NCBI GenBank assembly: GCA_045540295.1
Contig: JAZQGY010000015.1
Location: forward strand, 27,328 to 91,327
Length of the DNA stretch: 64,000 nucleotides
Direction of reading: 5' to 3'
DNA from: SIG452 sp045540295
GTDB taxonomy: Bacteria; Bacillota; Clostridia; UMGS1840
The position numbers and the translations under genes are program-made. Shown piece by piece: positions 17,491-24,559 of this stretch. The notes beneath the pieces were generated by a model. It searched no databases, was not told where the DNA came from, and worked only from the letters and a program-made list of their open reading frames with translations. Numbering within the stretch: the first letter of the stretch is position 1; every line of letters starts with the position of its first letter.

Positions 17491-18090
17491 ATGATAGCAA
17501 TTATTGATTACGGTGCAGGAAATCTGTTTGGGGTTTCCAATGCGCTAAAACAGTTTACCAAAGAAGTGGAAATCACTTCCGACAAAGATACCATCCGTGC
17601 TGCCGACCATGTGATTTTGCCCGGTGTTGGAAGCTTTGACGATGCTATGGGAAGTATGAACCGCTCCGGTTTAATTGAAACCGTTTATGAAGTGATTGAT
17701 AAAAAAACTCCTTTTTTGGGAATCTGCGTGGGGCTTCAGATGTGCTTTGAGAAATCCGAGGAAGGGGTATTACCCGGTCTTGGCATTTTCCCCGGTGAAA
17801 TCAAAAAGTTTCCCGTGGATATCTGCAAAAAGGTACCTCAGATTGGCTGGAATCGGGTAACCACCAAGGAAAGTCCCTTGTTTTTGGACTTGCCTGATGA
17901 CTACTTCTATTTTGTGCATAGTTATTATTTACAAGCCAAAAACCGTGATGAAGTGATTGCAACGGCAGAATACGGTATTCCTTTTGACTGCGCTTATCAG
18001 AGAGATAACGTGTTTTTAACTCAGTTTCATCCCGAAAAAAGCGGCAAAACAGGGCTAAAGCTACTTGAAAATTTTTTAGCAGTGAAATAG
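17491..18090 (+). CDS. hisH: Imidazole glycerol phosphate synthase, glutaminase subunit
   Basis: Class I glutamine amidotransferase feeding ammonia to HisF. The 199-residue product has IDYGAGNL, the nucleophile elbow GICVGLQ (Cys present) and QFHPEKSG (His and Glu present), so the triad is intact. It starts one base after the hisG stop. HisF, HisA and the rest of the pathway are not in the window: directly after the stop a family B element begins, which may have separated hisH from downstream his genes (inference). Confidence 0.95.
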   Translation: MIAIIDYGAGNLFGVSNALKQFTKEVEITSDKDTIRAADHVILPGVGSFDDAMGSMNRSGLIETVYEVIDKKTPFLGICVGLQMCFEKSEEGVLPGLGIFPGEIKKFPVDICKKVPQIGWNRVTTKESPLFLDLPDDYFYFVHSYYLQAKNRDEVIATAEYGIPFDCAYQRDNVFLTQFHPEKSGKTGLKLLENFLAVK

Positions 18091-18535
18091 CCTTCTCCTT
18101 TGAGGAGAAGGGGGACCGCTTGCGGTGGATGAGGTGTTTTGGAATGAATCCGTTTCAGAATCAAAAACTGACCGACAATGCCAAATCTTTACGAAAAGAA
18201 ATGACGAAAGAAGAACGGCATTTATGGTATGATTTTTTAAAAACATTACCCGTTACTGTCCATCGGCAAAAAGTCATTGGAAGCTATATTGTGGATTTTT
18301 ATATCGCATCTGCCAAATTAGTGATTGAACTGGACGGTTCCCAGCATTTTGAAGATGGACATCAACTACGGGATATCAAAAGAGACGAATACCTGATGAA
18401 ATTAGGGATTCGGGTACTTCGATATACTAATTTAGAAATTCAAAAAAACTTTCAAGGTGTTTGTTTGGATATTGGAAACCATTTAGACACCTCATCAGTC
18501 ACTTCGTGACAGCTTCTCCTCAAGGAGAAGCCTAA
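18088..18535 (+). mobile_element. Family B element carrying a DUF559 nuclease gene
   Basis: Left end (18088-18137): hairpin CTTCTCCTTTGAGGAGAAG, then ACCGCTTGCGGT, then GGATGAGGTGT. Right end (18487-18535): ACACCTCATC, hairpin GTCACTTCGTGAC, then CTTCTCCTCAAGGAGAAG. The inner ends are inverted repeats of each other. The nuclease gene takes its ribosome site (GAGGTG) from the left end and its last codons and stop from the right end, so gene and ends form one unit. Gene-less copies with both ends lie at 21741, 36557, 52936 and 55017. Confidence 0.75.
18144..18509 (+). CDS. DUF559 endonuclease-like protein inside repeat element
   Basis: 121-residue PD-(D/E)XK (Vsr-like) nuclease fold protein. 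RKEMTKEERHLWYDFLK is the usual DUF559 start. The core reads VIGSYIVDFYIASAKLVIELDGSQHF, with Asp in IVDF and Glu-x-Asp in IELDG as likely metal ligands. A C-terminal RVLRYTNLEI strand-helix follows. The ATG at 18144 is preceded by GAGG; a TTG at 18120 is also in frame. Residues near the C-terminus (TSSVTS) are encoded by the right repeat end. Family function is not established; a role in moving the surrounding repeat is inference. Confidence 0.8.
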   Translation: MNPFQNQKLTDNAKSLRKEMTKEERHLWYDFLKTLPVTVHRQKVIGSYIVDFYIASAKLVIELDGSQHFEDGHQLRDIKRDEYLMKLGIRVLRYTNLEIQKNFQGVCLDIGNHLDTSSVTS

Positions 18536-18565
18536 AATATGACAGAAAGGAGGTTTTTTGCTATC

Positions 18566-19240
18566 ATGGAAAAAAAGATCGGATACGTCTTCAAAAATAA
18601 AGAACTGCTTCGTAACGCCTTAACCCGTCGTTCCTATGCAGTGGAGCATAATTTGGAAGAATATAATCAGCGGTTGGAATTTTTGGGAGATTCGGTATTG
18701 GGCTTAACAATTGCCGAGGAGCTTTACAAACTGCTTCCCGATGTGAAGGAAGGGGAGCTGACCAAATTAAAAGCATCTGTAGTTTGTGAAAAATCCTTGG
18801 CCATTGTGGCAAACTCTTTGGAAATTCCCCGTTATCTTCTGATTGGGAACGGAGAAAGACTCCTGGGCATTCAAAATTTAGATTCCACCACCTCAGATAC
18901 GTTGGAAGCCATTTTTGGTGCCGTGTTTTTAGACAGCGATTTCGTTACCGCCAAGAAAGTAGTGCTTCGTCTGATGCGTGACGCGGTGGCAGACACGGTA
19001 AAAAACCGAAACATGTTGGATTCCAAGTCTAAATTACAGGAACTGGTGCAAAAGGAATCCAAAGTGGATTTAGTGTATGAACTGGTGAAATCCGAAGGGC
19101 CTGATCACGATAAGCATTTTGTTTCCCAAGTGTCTCATATGGGAAAAGTGCTGGGCGTGGGTGAAGGCAAAACCAAAAAAGAGGCAGAAAAACAAGCTGC
19201 CCGAAAAGCTATTGAAACTTACTACCCCAATGAAGTATAG
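18566..19240 (+). CDS. rnc: Ribonuclease III
   Basis: Double-strand-specific RNase for rRNA and mRNA processing. The 224-residue product has the signature RLEFLGDSVLGL with catalytic Glu and Asp, DTLEAIFGAVFLDS, and a C-terminal double-stranded-RNA-binding domain (about 150-222, KTKKEAEKQAARKAI). The full dsRBD excludes Mini-III. The ATG at 18566 follows AGGAGG by 12 bases; an ATG at 18539 is upstream of that site. The gene begins right after a family B element. Confidence 0.95.
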   Translation: MEKKIGYVFKNKELLRNALTRRSYAVEHNLEEYNQRLEFLGDSVLGLTIAEELYKLLPDVKEGELTKLKASVVCEKSLAIVANSLEIPRYLLIGNGERLLGIQNLDSTTSDTLEAIFGAVFLDSDFVTAKKVVLRLMRDAVADTVKNRNMLDSKSKLQELVQKESKVDLVYELVKSEGPDHDKHFVSQVSHMGKVLGVGEGKTKKEAEKQAARKAIETYYPNEV

Positions 19241-19298
19241 TTTTTTCATTTTTTAACAGAACAGAAACAGACTACCCTAAAGAAAGGAATACCAAAAT

Positions 19299-20483
19299 AT
19301 GCAGTATCACATTTCTGACAATATGAAAACCATGCAGGGTTCTGCCATCCGTGAAATGTTTAAAACCATGGCAAAACCCGGCATTATCTCTTTTGCGGGA
19401 GGAAATCCCTCTCCTTTGACATTCCCTGTGGATGAAATTAAAGAAATCGCAGAGAGAGTACTTACCGAAATGCCTTCTTTATGCTTGCAGTACGGCATCA
19501 CCGAAGGCTACACTCCCTTAATTGAGCAGGTGGAAGCCCGCTTAAAAAAACAGGGTATTTATCGGGAAGGATGTAACACGATTATTACCACCGGCGGTCA
19601 GCAGGGATTGGATCTGGCAGTAAAAAGCATCCTAAATCCCGGTGACACCATTATTGTGGAAGAACCCAGCTTTATCGGTGCGTTAAACTCTTTTCGTACC
19701 TACGGTGCCGTGTTAAAGGGCGTTCCCGTGGCAGAAGACGGTATGGATATGGAAAAACTGGAAGAAATTTTAAAAAGTGATGACCGTGTTCGCATCATTT
19801 ATGTGATTCCCACTTTCCAGAATCCCACCGGCATTACCATGAGTTTAGAAAAAAGAAAGAAACTGCTTTCCTTAGCTTATCAGTACAATGTGGTGATTTT
19901 TGAAGATAACCCCTACGGCGAACTTCGTTTTAAAGGGGAAAACGTGCCCACCTTAAAATCTATGGACGAAGAAAATGCGGTGATGTATTTTGGGTCCTTC
20001 TCCAAAATTTTAGCACCGGGCCTTCGTTTGGGCTTTACCCACGGGATTCCTCAGATTATGGAAAAAATGGTGGTGGCAAAGCAGGTAAACGACGTGCATA
20101 CCAACCTGTTAACTCAGGTCATCGCCTCCGAATGGCTGAAAACCTGCGACATTGATACCCACATTCAGAAAGCAAGAGAGCTTTACGGTCATCAGTGCGA
20201 CTTAATGCTCTCCGAAATGGACAAACATTTCCCCAAAGAAGTTACCTATACCCGTCCCGAAGGCGGACTTTTCATCTGGTGCACCTTACCCCAAGGAATG
20301 GATGCGGCAGGTATTGTGAAAAAAGGGGTGGAAAAGAATGTTGCCTTTGTGCCCGGTTCCAACTTTATGACCGATATGACAAAACCCTGTAACTGCTTCC
20401 GCTTAAACTATTCCACTATGACCGACGACAAAATTGTGGAAGGTATCGGCATCTTAGCAGACGTGCTGAAAGAAAATTTGTAA
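19299..20483 (+). CDS. PLP-dependent aminotransferase, 2-aminoadipate/aromatic type
   Basis: Class I/II fold-type I aminotransferase of the LysN/KAT-II branch. The 394-residue product has ISFAGGNPSPLTFP, TTGGQQGLDL, PTFQNPTGITMS, EDNPYGELRF and the PLP lysine in GSFSKILAPGLRLGF, then RLNYST near the C-terminus. The substrate cannot be assigned: family members act on 2-aminoadipate, branched-chain or aromatic amino acids. AAAGGA lies about 10 bases before the ATG. Monocistronic, with a family A element after the stop. Confidence 0.88.
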   Translation: MQYHISDNMKTMQGSAIREMFKTMAKPGIISFAGGNPSPLTFPVDEIKEIAERVLTEMPSLCLQYGITEGYTPLIEQVEARLKKQGIYREGCNTIITTGGQQGLDLAVKSILNPGDTIIVEEPSFIGALNSFRTYGAVLKGVPVAEDGMDMEKLEEILKSDDRVRIIYVIPTFQNPTGITMSLEKRKKLLSLAYQYNVVIFEDNPYGELRFKGENVPTLKSMDEENAVMYFGSFSKILAPGLRLGFTHGIPQIMEKMVVAKQVNDVHTNLLTQVIASEWLKTCDIDTHIQKARELYGHQCDLMLSEMDKHFPKEVTYTRPEGGLFIWCTLPQGMDAAGIVKKGVEKNVAFVPGSNFMTDMTKPCNCFRLNYSTMTDDKIVEGIGILADVLKENL

Positions 20484-20484
20484 T

Positions 20485-20594
20485 TTGCGGTTTGATAAAT
20501 GGCGCATAATTCGTTAATCTCACCGCTCGCAGTACACACAAGTACAGCTTCGGGTTCGATTAGCAAATTCTGCATCCATTTCCCTTCACCTTAG
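20485..20594 (+). repeat. Family A element, copy 3
   Basis: Two bases after the aminotransferase stop, sense. AATTCGTTAATC pairs with GATTAGCAAATT (11 of 12, one G-T), a pair unlike other copies. Outer AAATGG/CCATTT. A fragment of family B (GCGGTGGATGAGGTGT) follows at 20611-20627. Confidence 0.85.
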
Positions 20595-20666
20595 GTTGGT
20601 GGATTGGAAATGCGGTGGATGAGGTGTTTTGTGCCCTTTTTCTGCGCCTTAGAGGTGGCATCACCA

Positions 20667-20710
20667 AATTATAATTTTGATTATCCTAACAGAGACGAGG
20701 AGCAAAGAAA
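20667..20710 (+). promoter_or_regulatory. trpS leader resembling the holB/dnaN leader
   Basis: AATTTTGATTATCCTAACAG followed by AGACGAGGAGCAAAG, closely matching the leader of holB and dnaN; supplies the ribosome site. No T-box features seen. Confidence 0.6.
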
Positions 20711-21718
20711 ATGGAAAATGTAGAACGAAAAAAACGTATCTTTTCGGGCATTCAGCCCTCCGGACATATCACCATCGGAAACTACATCGGCGCCTTAAAA
20801 AACTGGGTAAAATTGCAGGACGAATATGACTGCGCATACTGTGTTGTGGATATGCACGCTATCACCGTCCGTCAGACACCGGCAGACCTCCGGAAGCGTT
20901 GTTTAGACTTTTTAACCCAGTATATTGCCTGCGGATTGGACCCGGAAAAAAATATTATGTTTATGCAGTCCCATAACCCGGCACACGCAGAACTGGCTTG
21001 GGTTCTGATGTGTAATTCCTATATGGGCGAGCTGTCCCGTATGACCCAGTTTAAAGACAAAACCAAAAATAAGCAGAATGAATCCATCGGCGCAGGACTC
21101 TTCACCTATCCTGTGTTAATGGCAGCAGATATTCTTTTATACGGAACCGATTTGGTGCCTGTTGGCATTGACCAGATGCAGCATCTGGAGTTAGCAAGAG
21201 ACTTGGCAATCCGTTTTAACAATGTGTATGGCGAAACCTTCACCGTGCCGGAAGGATATTTGTCCAAAACCGGTGCCAAAATTATGAGCCTGCAGGAACC
21301 CACCAAGAAAATGTCCAAGTCTGACGAAAACCCCAAAGCCTATATCACTGTGACAGATGATCCTGATGCGATTACCAAAAAAATCAAGTCTGCGGTGACC
21401 GACAGCGATATGAAAATCTGCCGTGGGGAAGGCAAAGAAGGTATCGAAAACTTAATGAGCATTATGGGTGCCATCACCGGTAAGTCTTTCCAGGAAATCG
21501 AAGCCGAATACCAGGGTAAAAATTACGGTATTTTTAAATCCGATGTGGCAGAATGTGTGGTGGAAGAATTACGCCCCGTCAGAGAAAAATATTTGCAATT
21601 ACAGGGCGATAAGGCATATTTGGAACAGATTTATAAATCCGGTGCCGAAAAGGCGTGCTTGGCTTCCCGCAAAATTTTAAGAAAAGTGTATAAAAAAATC
21701 GGGTTTATCGAACGGTAG
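20711..21718 (+). CDS. trpS: Tryptophanyl-tRNA synthetase
   Basis: Class I synthetase charging tRNA-Trp. The 335-residue product has FSGIQPSGHITIGNYIGAL (HIGH-type motif), MQSHNPAHAELAW, GIDQMQHLELARD and the KMSKS motif in TKKMSKSDENP. Length is typical. GAGGAG lies about 10 bases before the ATG, within a shared leader block. It is not in a trp operon. Confidence 0.97.
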   Translation: MENVERKKRIFSGIQPSGHITIGNYIGALKNWVKLQDEYDCAYCVVDMHAITVRQTPADLRKRCLDFLTQYIACGLDPEKNIMFMQSHNPAHAELAWVLMCNSYMGELSRMTQFKDKTKNKQNESIGAGLFTYPVLMAADILLYGTDLVPVGIDQMQHLELARDLAIRFNNVYGETFTVPEGYLSKTGAKIMSLQEPTKKMSKSDENPKAYITVTDDPDAITKKIKSAVTDSDMKICRGEGKEGIENLMSIMGAITGKSFQEIEAEYQGKNYGIFKSDVAECVVEELRPVREKYLQLQGDKAYLEQIYKSGAEKACLASRKILRKVYKKIGFIER

Positions 21719-21740
21719 AGCGGATATCAAAAGAAAAGCA

Positions 21741-21884
21741 AAGCCTTCTCCTTTGAAGAGAAGGGGGACCGCTTGCGGTATTCCAACTTAGATATGAAAA
21801 GAAATTTTAATGGTGTCTGTCAGCATATTTTATTAGACACCTCATCAGTCACTTCGTGACAGCTTCCCGAAAAGCGGGAAGACT
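21741..21884 (+). repeat. Family B element, gene-less copy
   Basis: Left end with CTTCTCC/GGAGAAG-type hairpin and ACCGCTTGCGGT, about 60 bases of unrelated core, then ACACCTCATCAGTCACTTCG and a final hairpin CTTCCCGAAAAGCGGGAAG, whose loop and stem differ from other copies but still pair. Confidence 0.8.
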
Positions 21885-21922
21885 TTCTCAGAAAATTAAA
21901 TTCCAAAAAAGGAGTGTTTTTT

Positions 21923-22912
21923 ATGAACAAGTATATCGGACATCCTGGCCAGTTGGGTGGCGTGGAAGAAGTTACCTTAGCAAAAGGAAAAGGCAAGGGT
22001 ATGAATCTTCTGCAGATTAAAAATACCAAAGGAGTGGACATCACTTTGGTGTGTGACAGATGTATGGACATTTCCCGTCTGTCTTATAAAGGGGTAAACT
22101 TAGGTTGGTTCTCCCCTGCAGGCTATGTGTCTCCTGCTTTGTATGACGATGCCAAAGGCAGAGGATTCTTGCAGAACTTTACTGCCGGCTTTATGACCAC
22201 CTGTGGCTTAACTGCAGTTGGCGGTTCCTGCATGGACGACGGAGAAAGCACCCCCATGCACGGCTTAATCAGCAATATCCCTTGCGATAGCTACAACTAC
22301 TGGGAAACCGAAGACGAAATCATTGTGGAAGCGGTTGCTACCGAAGCATCCTTATTTGCCTGCCACACCCAGATGAAACGTACTTATAAAATTTCCAAAA
22401 CCGAAGACAAGGTAACCCTGTCTGACACCATTACCAACATTGGCAACAAAACCGCACCCAGCCAGGTGCTCTATCATATCAATTTAGGATACCCCCTGCT
22501 TTCCGAAAATGCAAAAGTGATGATTCCCGAAATCTCCAGCAAACCCACCGCTGATGCATTTATTCCCAAATACGATCAGCGAAAGGTGATGGAAAAACCT
22601 CAGGCAGGTTTTTCGGAAGAATGCTATGTGTATGATGTGGCGGAAACTGACGGCAAAGCAAAAATCGGTATTTACAATCCTGATGTGAACGCAGGCTTTA
22701 CCATGACCATGTCCAAAGAAACGCTCCCCTTCTTAACCGAATGGAAAATGATGGGTGAATACGAATACGTGCTGGGATTAGAACCCGGTAACGCTTGGCC
22801 CTGCGGCAGAAAAACCATGAGAGAAAACGGAGAATTAAAATTCTTAGAACCCGGCGAATCCATTACCACCGAGATTGTGTTGGAATTTACCGACAAAGAC
22901 TTCGACCTCTAA
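21923..22912 (+). CDS. DUF4432 aldose-1-epimerase-like protein
   Basis: 329-residue cytosolic protein of the galactose-mutarotase-like beta-sandwich superfamily (DUF4432). Segments: TLVCDRCMDISRLSYKGVN, TCGLTAVGGSC, MHGLISNIP, and VLYHINLGYPLLSE with the His-rich positions expected of the sugar site. GLEPGNAWPCGR lies near the C-terminus. Family members probably bind or epimerise a sugar, but no substrate is known. The ATG at 21923 lies eight bases after AAGGAG. No sugar genes adjoin it. Confidence 0.82.
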   Translation: MNKYIGHPGQLGGVEEVTLAKGKGKGMNLLQIKNTKGVDITLVCDRCMDISRLSYKGVNLGWFSPAGYVSPALYDDAKGRGFLQNFTAGFMTTCGLTAVGGSCMDDGESTPMHGLISNIPCDSYNYWETEDEIIVEAVATEASLFACHTQMKRTYKISKTEDKVTLSDTITNIGNKTAPSQVLYHINLGYPLLSENAKVMIPEISSKPTADAFIPKYDQRKVMEKPQAGFSEECYVYDVAETDGKAKIGIYNPDVNAGFTMTMSKETLPFLTEWKMMGEYEYVLGLEPGNAWPCGRKTMRENGELKFLEPGESITTEIVLEFTDKDFDL

Positions 22913-23035
22913 GACGGCTTGATAAATGGCGCATAATGAATGAACCTCACCGCTCGCCGTACACGCGGTACGGCTTCGGGTAACCACCTTCGGTGTTCGG
23001 TTTCTTCATTCTGCATCCATTTCTCTTCGCCTTGG
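22913..23035 (+). repeat. Family A element, copy 4
   Basis: Begins at the DUF4432 gene's stop, sense. AATGAATGAACC pairs with GGTTTCTTCATT (11 of 12). Central hairpin GCCGTAC/GTACGGC: both strands changed relative to the usual GGCGTAC/GTACGCC. Outer AAATGG/CCATTT. Confidence 0.88.
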
Positions 23036-23044
23036 ATAGAGGTT

Positions 23045-23247
23045 TGGAAAAGAAATATGGAGACCGCAAAAGGCATGGATTTTATTCCATGTCTTTTTGT
23101 TTAAGGTGAAAATTTGTTGACACAAATTTTAATGATAATGCCTTTTGCTATCCGCAAACCTCACCTCTCAGCGTACCAATGTACGCTTTCGGGTAACCCC
23201 TATCGGGTTCGGTTGATTGATTCTGCGTCCTTTTCCTGCACCTTAGG
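23045..23247 (+). repeat. Family A element, copy 5, long form with accessory arm
   Basis: The 5' strand carries an extra arm closed by GCAAAAGGCAT / ATGCCTTTTGC. Inside the arm are a terminator-like hairpin (ATGGATTTTATTCCAT then TTTTTG, 23073-23100) and AAAATTTG/CAAATTTT. The 3' half has AGCGTAC/GTACGCT and AACCCCTATCGGGTT. The hairpin probably ends DUF4432 transcription. Confidence 0.8.
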
Positions 23248-23249
23248 TG

Positions 23250-23480
23250 GTGGCGGCTTGATAAATGGCGTACAATCTTTCGCAACAAAACAAACGGGGC
23301 GACACACAGGTCACCCCCTACATACCTCGCCCTTTGGGAGAGGTGGCACCGAAGGTGACGGAGAGGGCGTGCGCCTTAAAATACGGCATAAAAAAAGACG
23401 AAATTCGAAAACGGATTTCGTCTTTTTTGTTTGCGTAGAGCTTGTAGGGAACGACCTGTGTGTCGTTCCGTTTTTTCTCG
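23250..23480. repeat. Family A fragment and F-type palindromes
   Basis: 23250-23276 is the 5' end of a family A element broken off after GGCGTACAAT. 23297-23370 holds palindromic blocks (GGGGCGACACACAGGTCACC, then CTCTCC-type arms). 23440-23475 reads GTAGGGAACGACCTGTGTG with GTCGTTCC, a mobile-looking short repeat also at 37113-37140. No gene seen. Confidence 0.6.
23390..23429. terminator. Terminator downstream of trmB (bidirectional)
   Basis: AAAAAAGACGAAATTCG / CGGATTTCGTCTTTTTT. Confidence 0.85.
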
Positions 23481-23488
23481 CCATTTAT

Positions 23489-24148
23489 CTATCCTTTAAA
23501 TCTTGCCACCAATTTCTGAATGGGGTACCCCATCCCCGAAAACCGTGTTTCATACTCGGTCATAATATTGCCTTCGGGATACTCATTATGCAAATCAAAG
23601 GTTAAAAGAAGCCACTCCATGCCGTATTCCTTGGTTTCTAACAGAGAAAAACGGAACAGACGCACATTGTCTGTTTTAAAGTGAAGCTCCCCGCCGTTTG
23701 CCAACACGGTTTCGTATTTCTTCAAAAACAGTTTATGGGTTAAGCGTTTTCTTCTGTGGCGACCTTTGGGCCAGGGGTCGGAAAAGTTTAAGTAGATCCG
23801 AGCAATGCTTCCCGGCGCAAACATACTATCTAACAGGTTCGCATCCAGGTTGGCAAAACGAAGATTCAAAAGACCCTCTGCTTTGGTTGCCGCAATGGCA
23901 ATCACATCTGCACATTTTTCAAATGCAATATAGTTAATATTGGGGTTTTGTTTTGCCAACGTGGTGATAAAATCACCCTTTCCCGCTCCGATTTCAATAT
24001 GTACGGGATTGCTGTTTCCAAAAATTTTTTGGCAGTCAATAAAGTCTGCTTTCGCATCGGCATTCTGTTCAATATCGGAAAAGTCCAGGAAAAAATCCTT
24101 ATAAAATTCCAAACGCTTGGGCGTGTTCTTCTTTTTTCGTAATCGCAT
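23489..24148 (-). CDS. trmB: tRNA (guanine-N7)-methyltransferase
   Basis: SAM-dependent enzyme making m7G46 in tRNA. The 219-residue product starts MRLRKKKNTPKRLEF, with the SAM loop EIGAGKGDF, LNFSDPWPKGRHRRKRLT (family signature) and a C-terminal TEYETRF with GYPIQKLVAR. The ATG at 24146-24148 follows AAAGGA; a longer reading to 24250 would run into a palindromic region. Lies convergent to the DUF4432 gene. Confidence 0.95.
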   Translation of the reverse strand: MRLRKKKNTPKRLEFYKDFFLDFSDIEQNADAKADFIDCQKIFGNSNPVHIEIGAGKGDFITTLAKQNPNINYIAFEKCADVIAIAATKAEGLLNLRFANLDANLLDSMFAPGSIARIYLNFSDPWPKGRHRRKRLTHKLFLKKYETVLANGGELHFKTDNVRLFRFSLLETKEYGMEWLLLTFDLHNEYPEGNIMTEYETRFSGMGYPIQKLVARFKG

Positions 24149-24159
24149 ACTAAAAAATT

Positions 24160-24400
24160 CCTTTTCTGTTAAGATGCAAAGCTCTCCCCGACCAGAAGCT
24201 GATGAGGGATTTTGCACTGATGTTTTCATGAATTGTTGCATCGGCAACATGATTTAAATTGCCTTTTCATGCACTTTTTTGCAATTCATAAGCCGTAAGG
24301 CATTCTTCATGAAATCTTTGATTTCAATTCATGCCGAAGGCAATTCATTGATTTCATCCTTAATGAAATCATTCTATCATATGAAATAAAAAAATACAAG
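24160..24400 (-). other. Palindrome-rich intergenic region between trmB and spoIIE
   Basis: Several overlapping short palindromes built on AATTCATG/CATGAATT and ATGAAATC/GATTTCAT, e.g. TTGTTGCATCGGCAACA (24232-24248) and CATGCCGAAGGCAATTCATG-type stems near 24330. It may be a degraded palindromic repeat array. No gene or clear terminator; other members were not seen in the window. Confidence 0.45.
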
Positions 24401-24442
24401 TAATTCTCCCAAAAAAGTCGTGTCTTGTTTTGTTACCGTTTC

Positions 24443-24454
24443 TTTTGTCGAAAA
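24443..24454 (+). promoter_or_regulatory. Spo0A box upstream of spoIIE
   Basis: TTTTGTCGAAAA contains the 0A core TGTCGAA at 24446-24452, about 65 bases before the spoIIE -10 box. Confidence 0.6.
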
Positions 24455-24485
24455 GTTTTTCGATTTCTTCTCGGTTCCCGACAGA

Positions 24486-24520
24486 TTGCAACACCTTTTT
24501 CAGAAAACCTGTGCTATACT
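24486..24520 (+). promoter_or_regulatory. Candidate spoIIE promoter with long spacer
   Basis: TATACT at 24515-24520. The best -35-like box TTGCAA is 23 bases upstream and none fits at 17. Spo0A-activated sigma-A promoters of Bacillus (spoIIG, spoIIE) also have long spacers. Confidence 0.5.
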
Positions 24521-24559
24521 GATAAAAATTGGAAAAATTTGGAAAAAGGAGTGACTGCC

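Noticed and set aside
18088..18535. Classical insertion sequence
   Set aside because: The enclosed gene is a DUF559 nuclease-like protein, not a transposase, and no target-site duplication could be confirmed.
10238..20710. T-box leaders for serS and trpS
   Set aside because: serS has a leader of about 47 bases; before trpS no specifier hairpin or antiterminator box was found.
23114..23605. Open frame of 163 codons across repeats and the trmB 3' end
   Set aside because: Made of family A and F repeat sequence, antisense to trmB.
24486..24520. Ordinary 17-bp-spacer promoter for spoIIE
   Set aside because: No acceptable -35 hexamer at that distance from TATACT.
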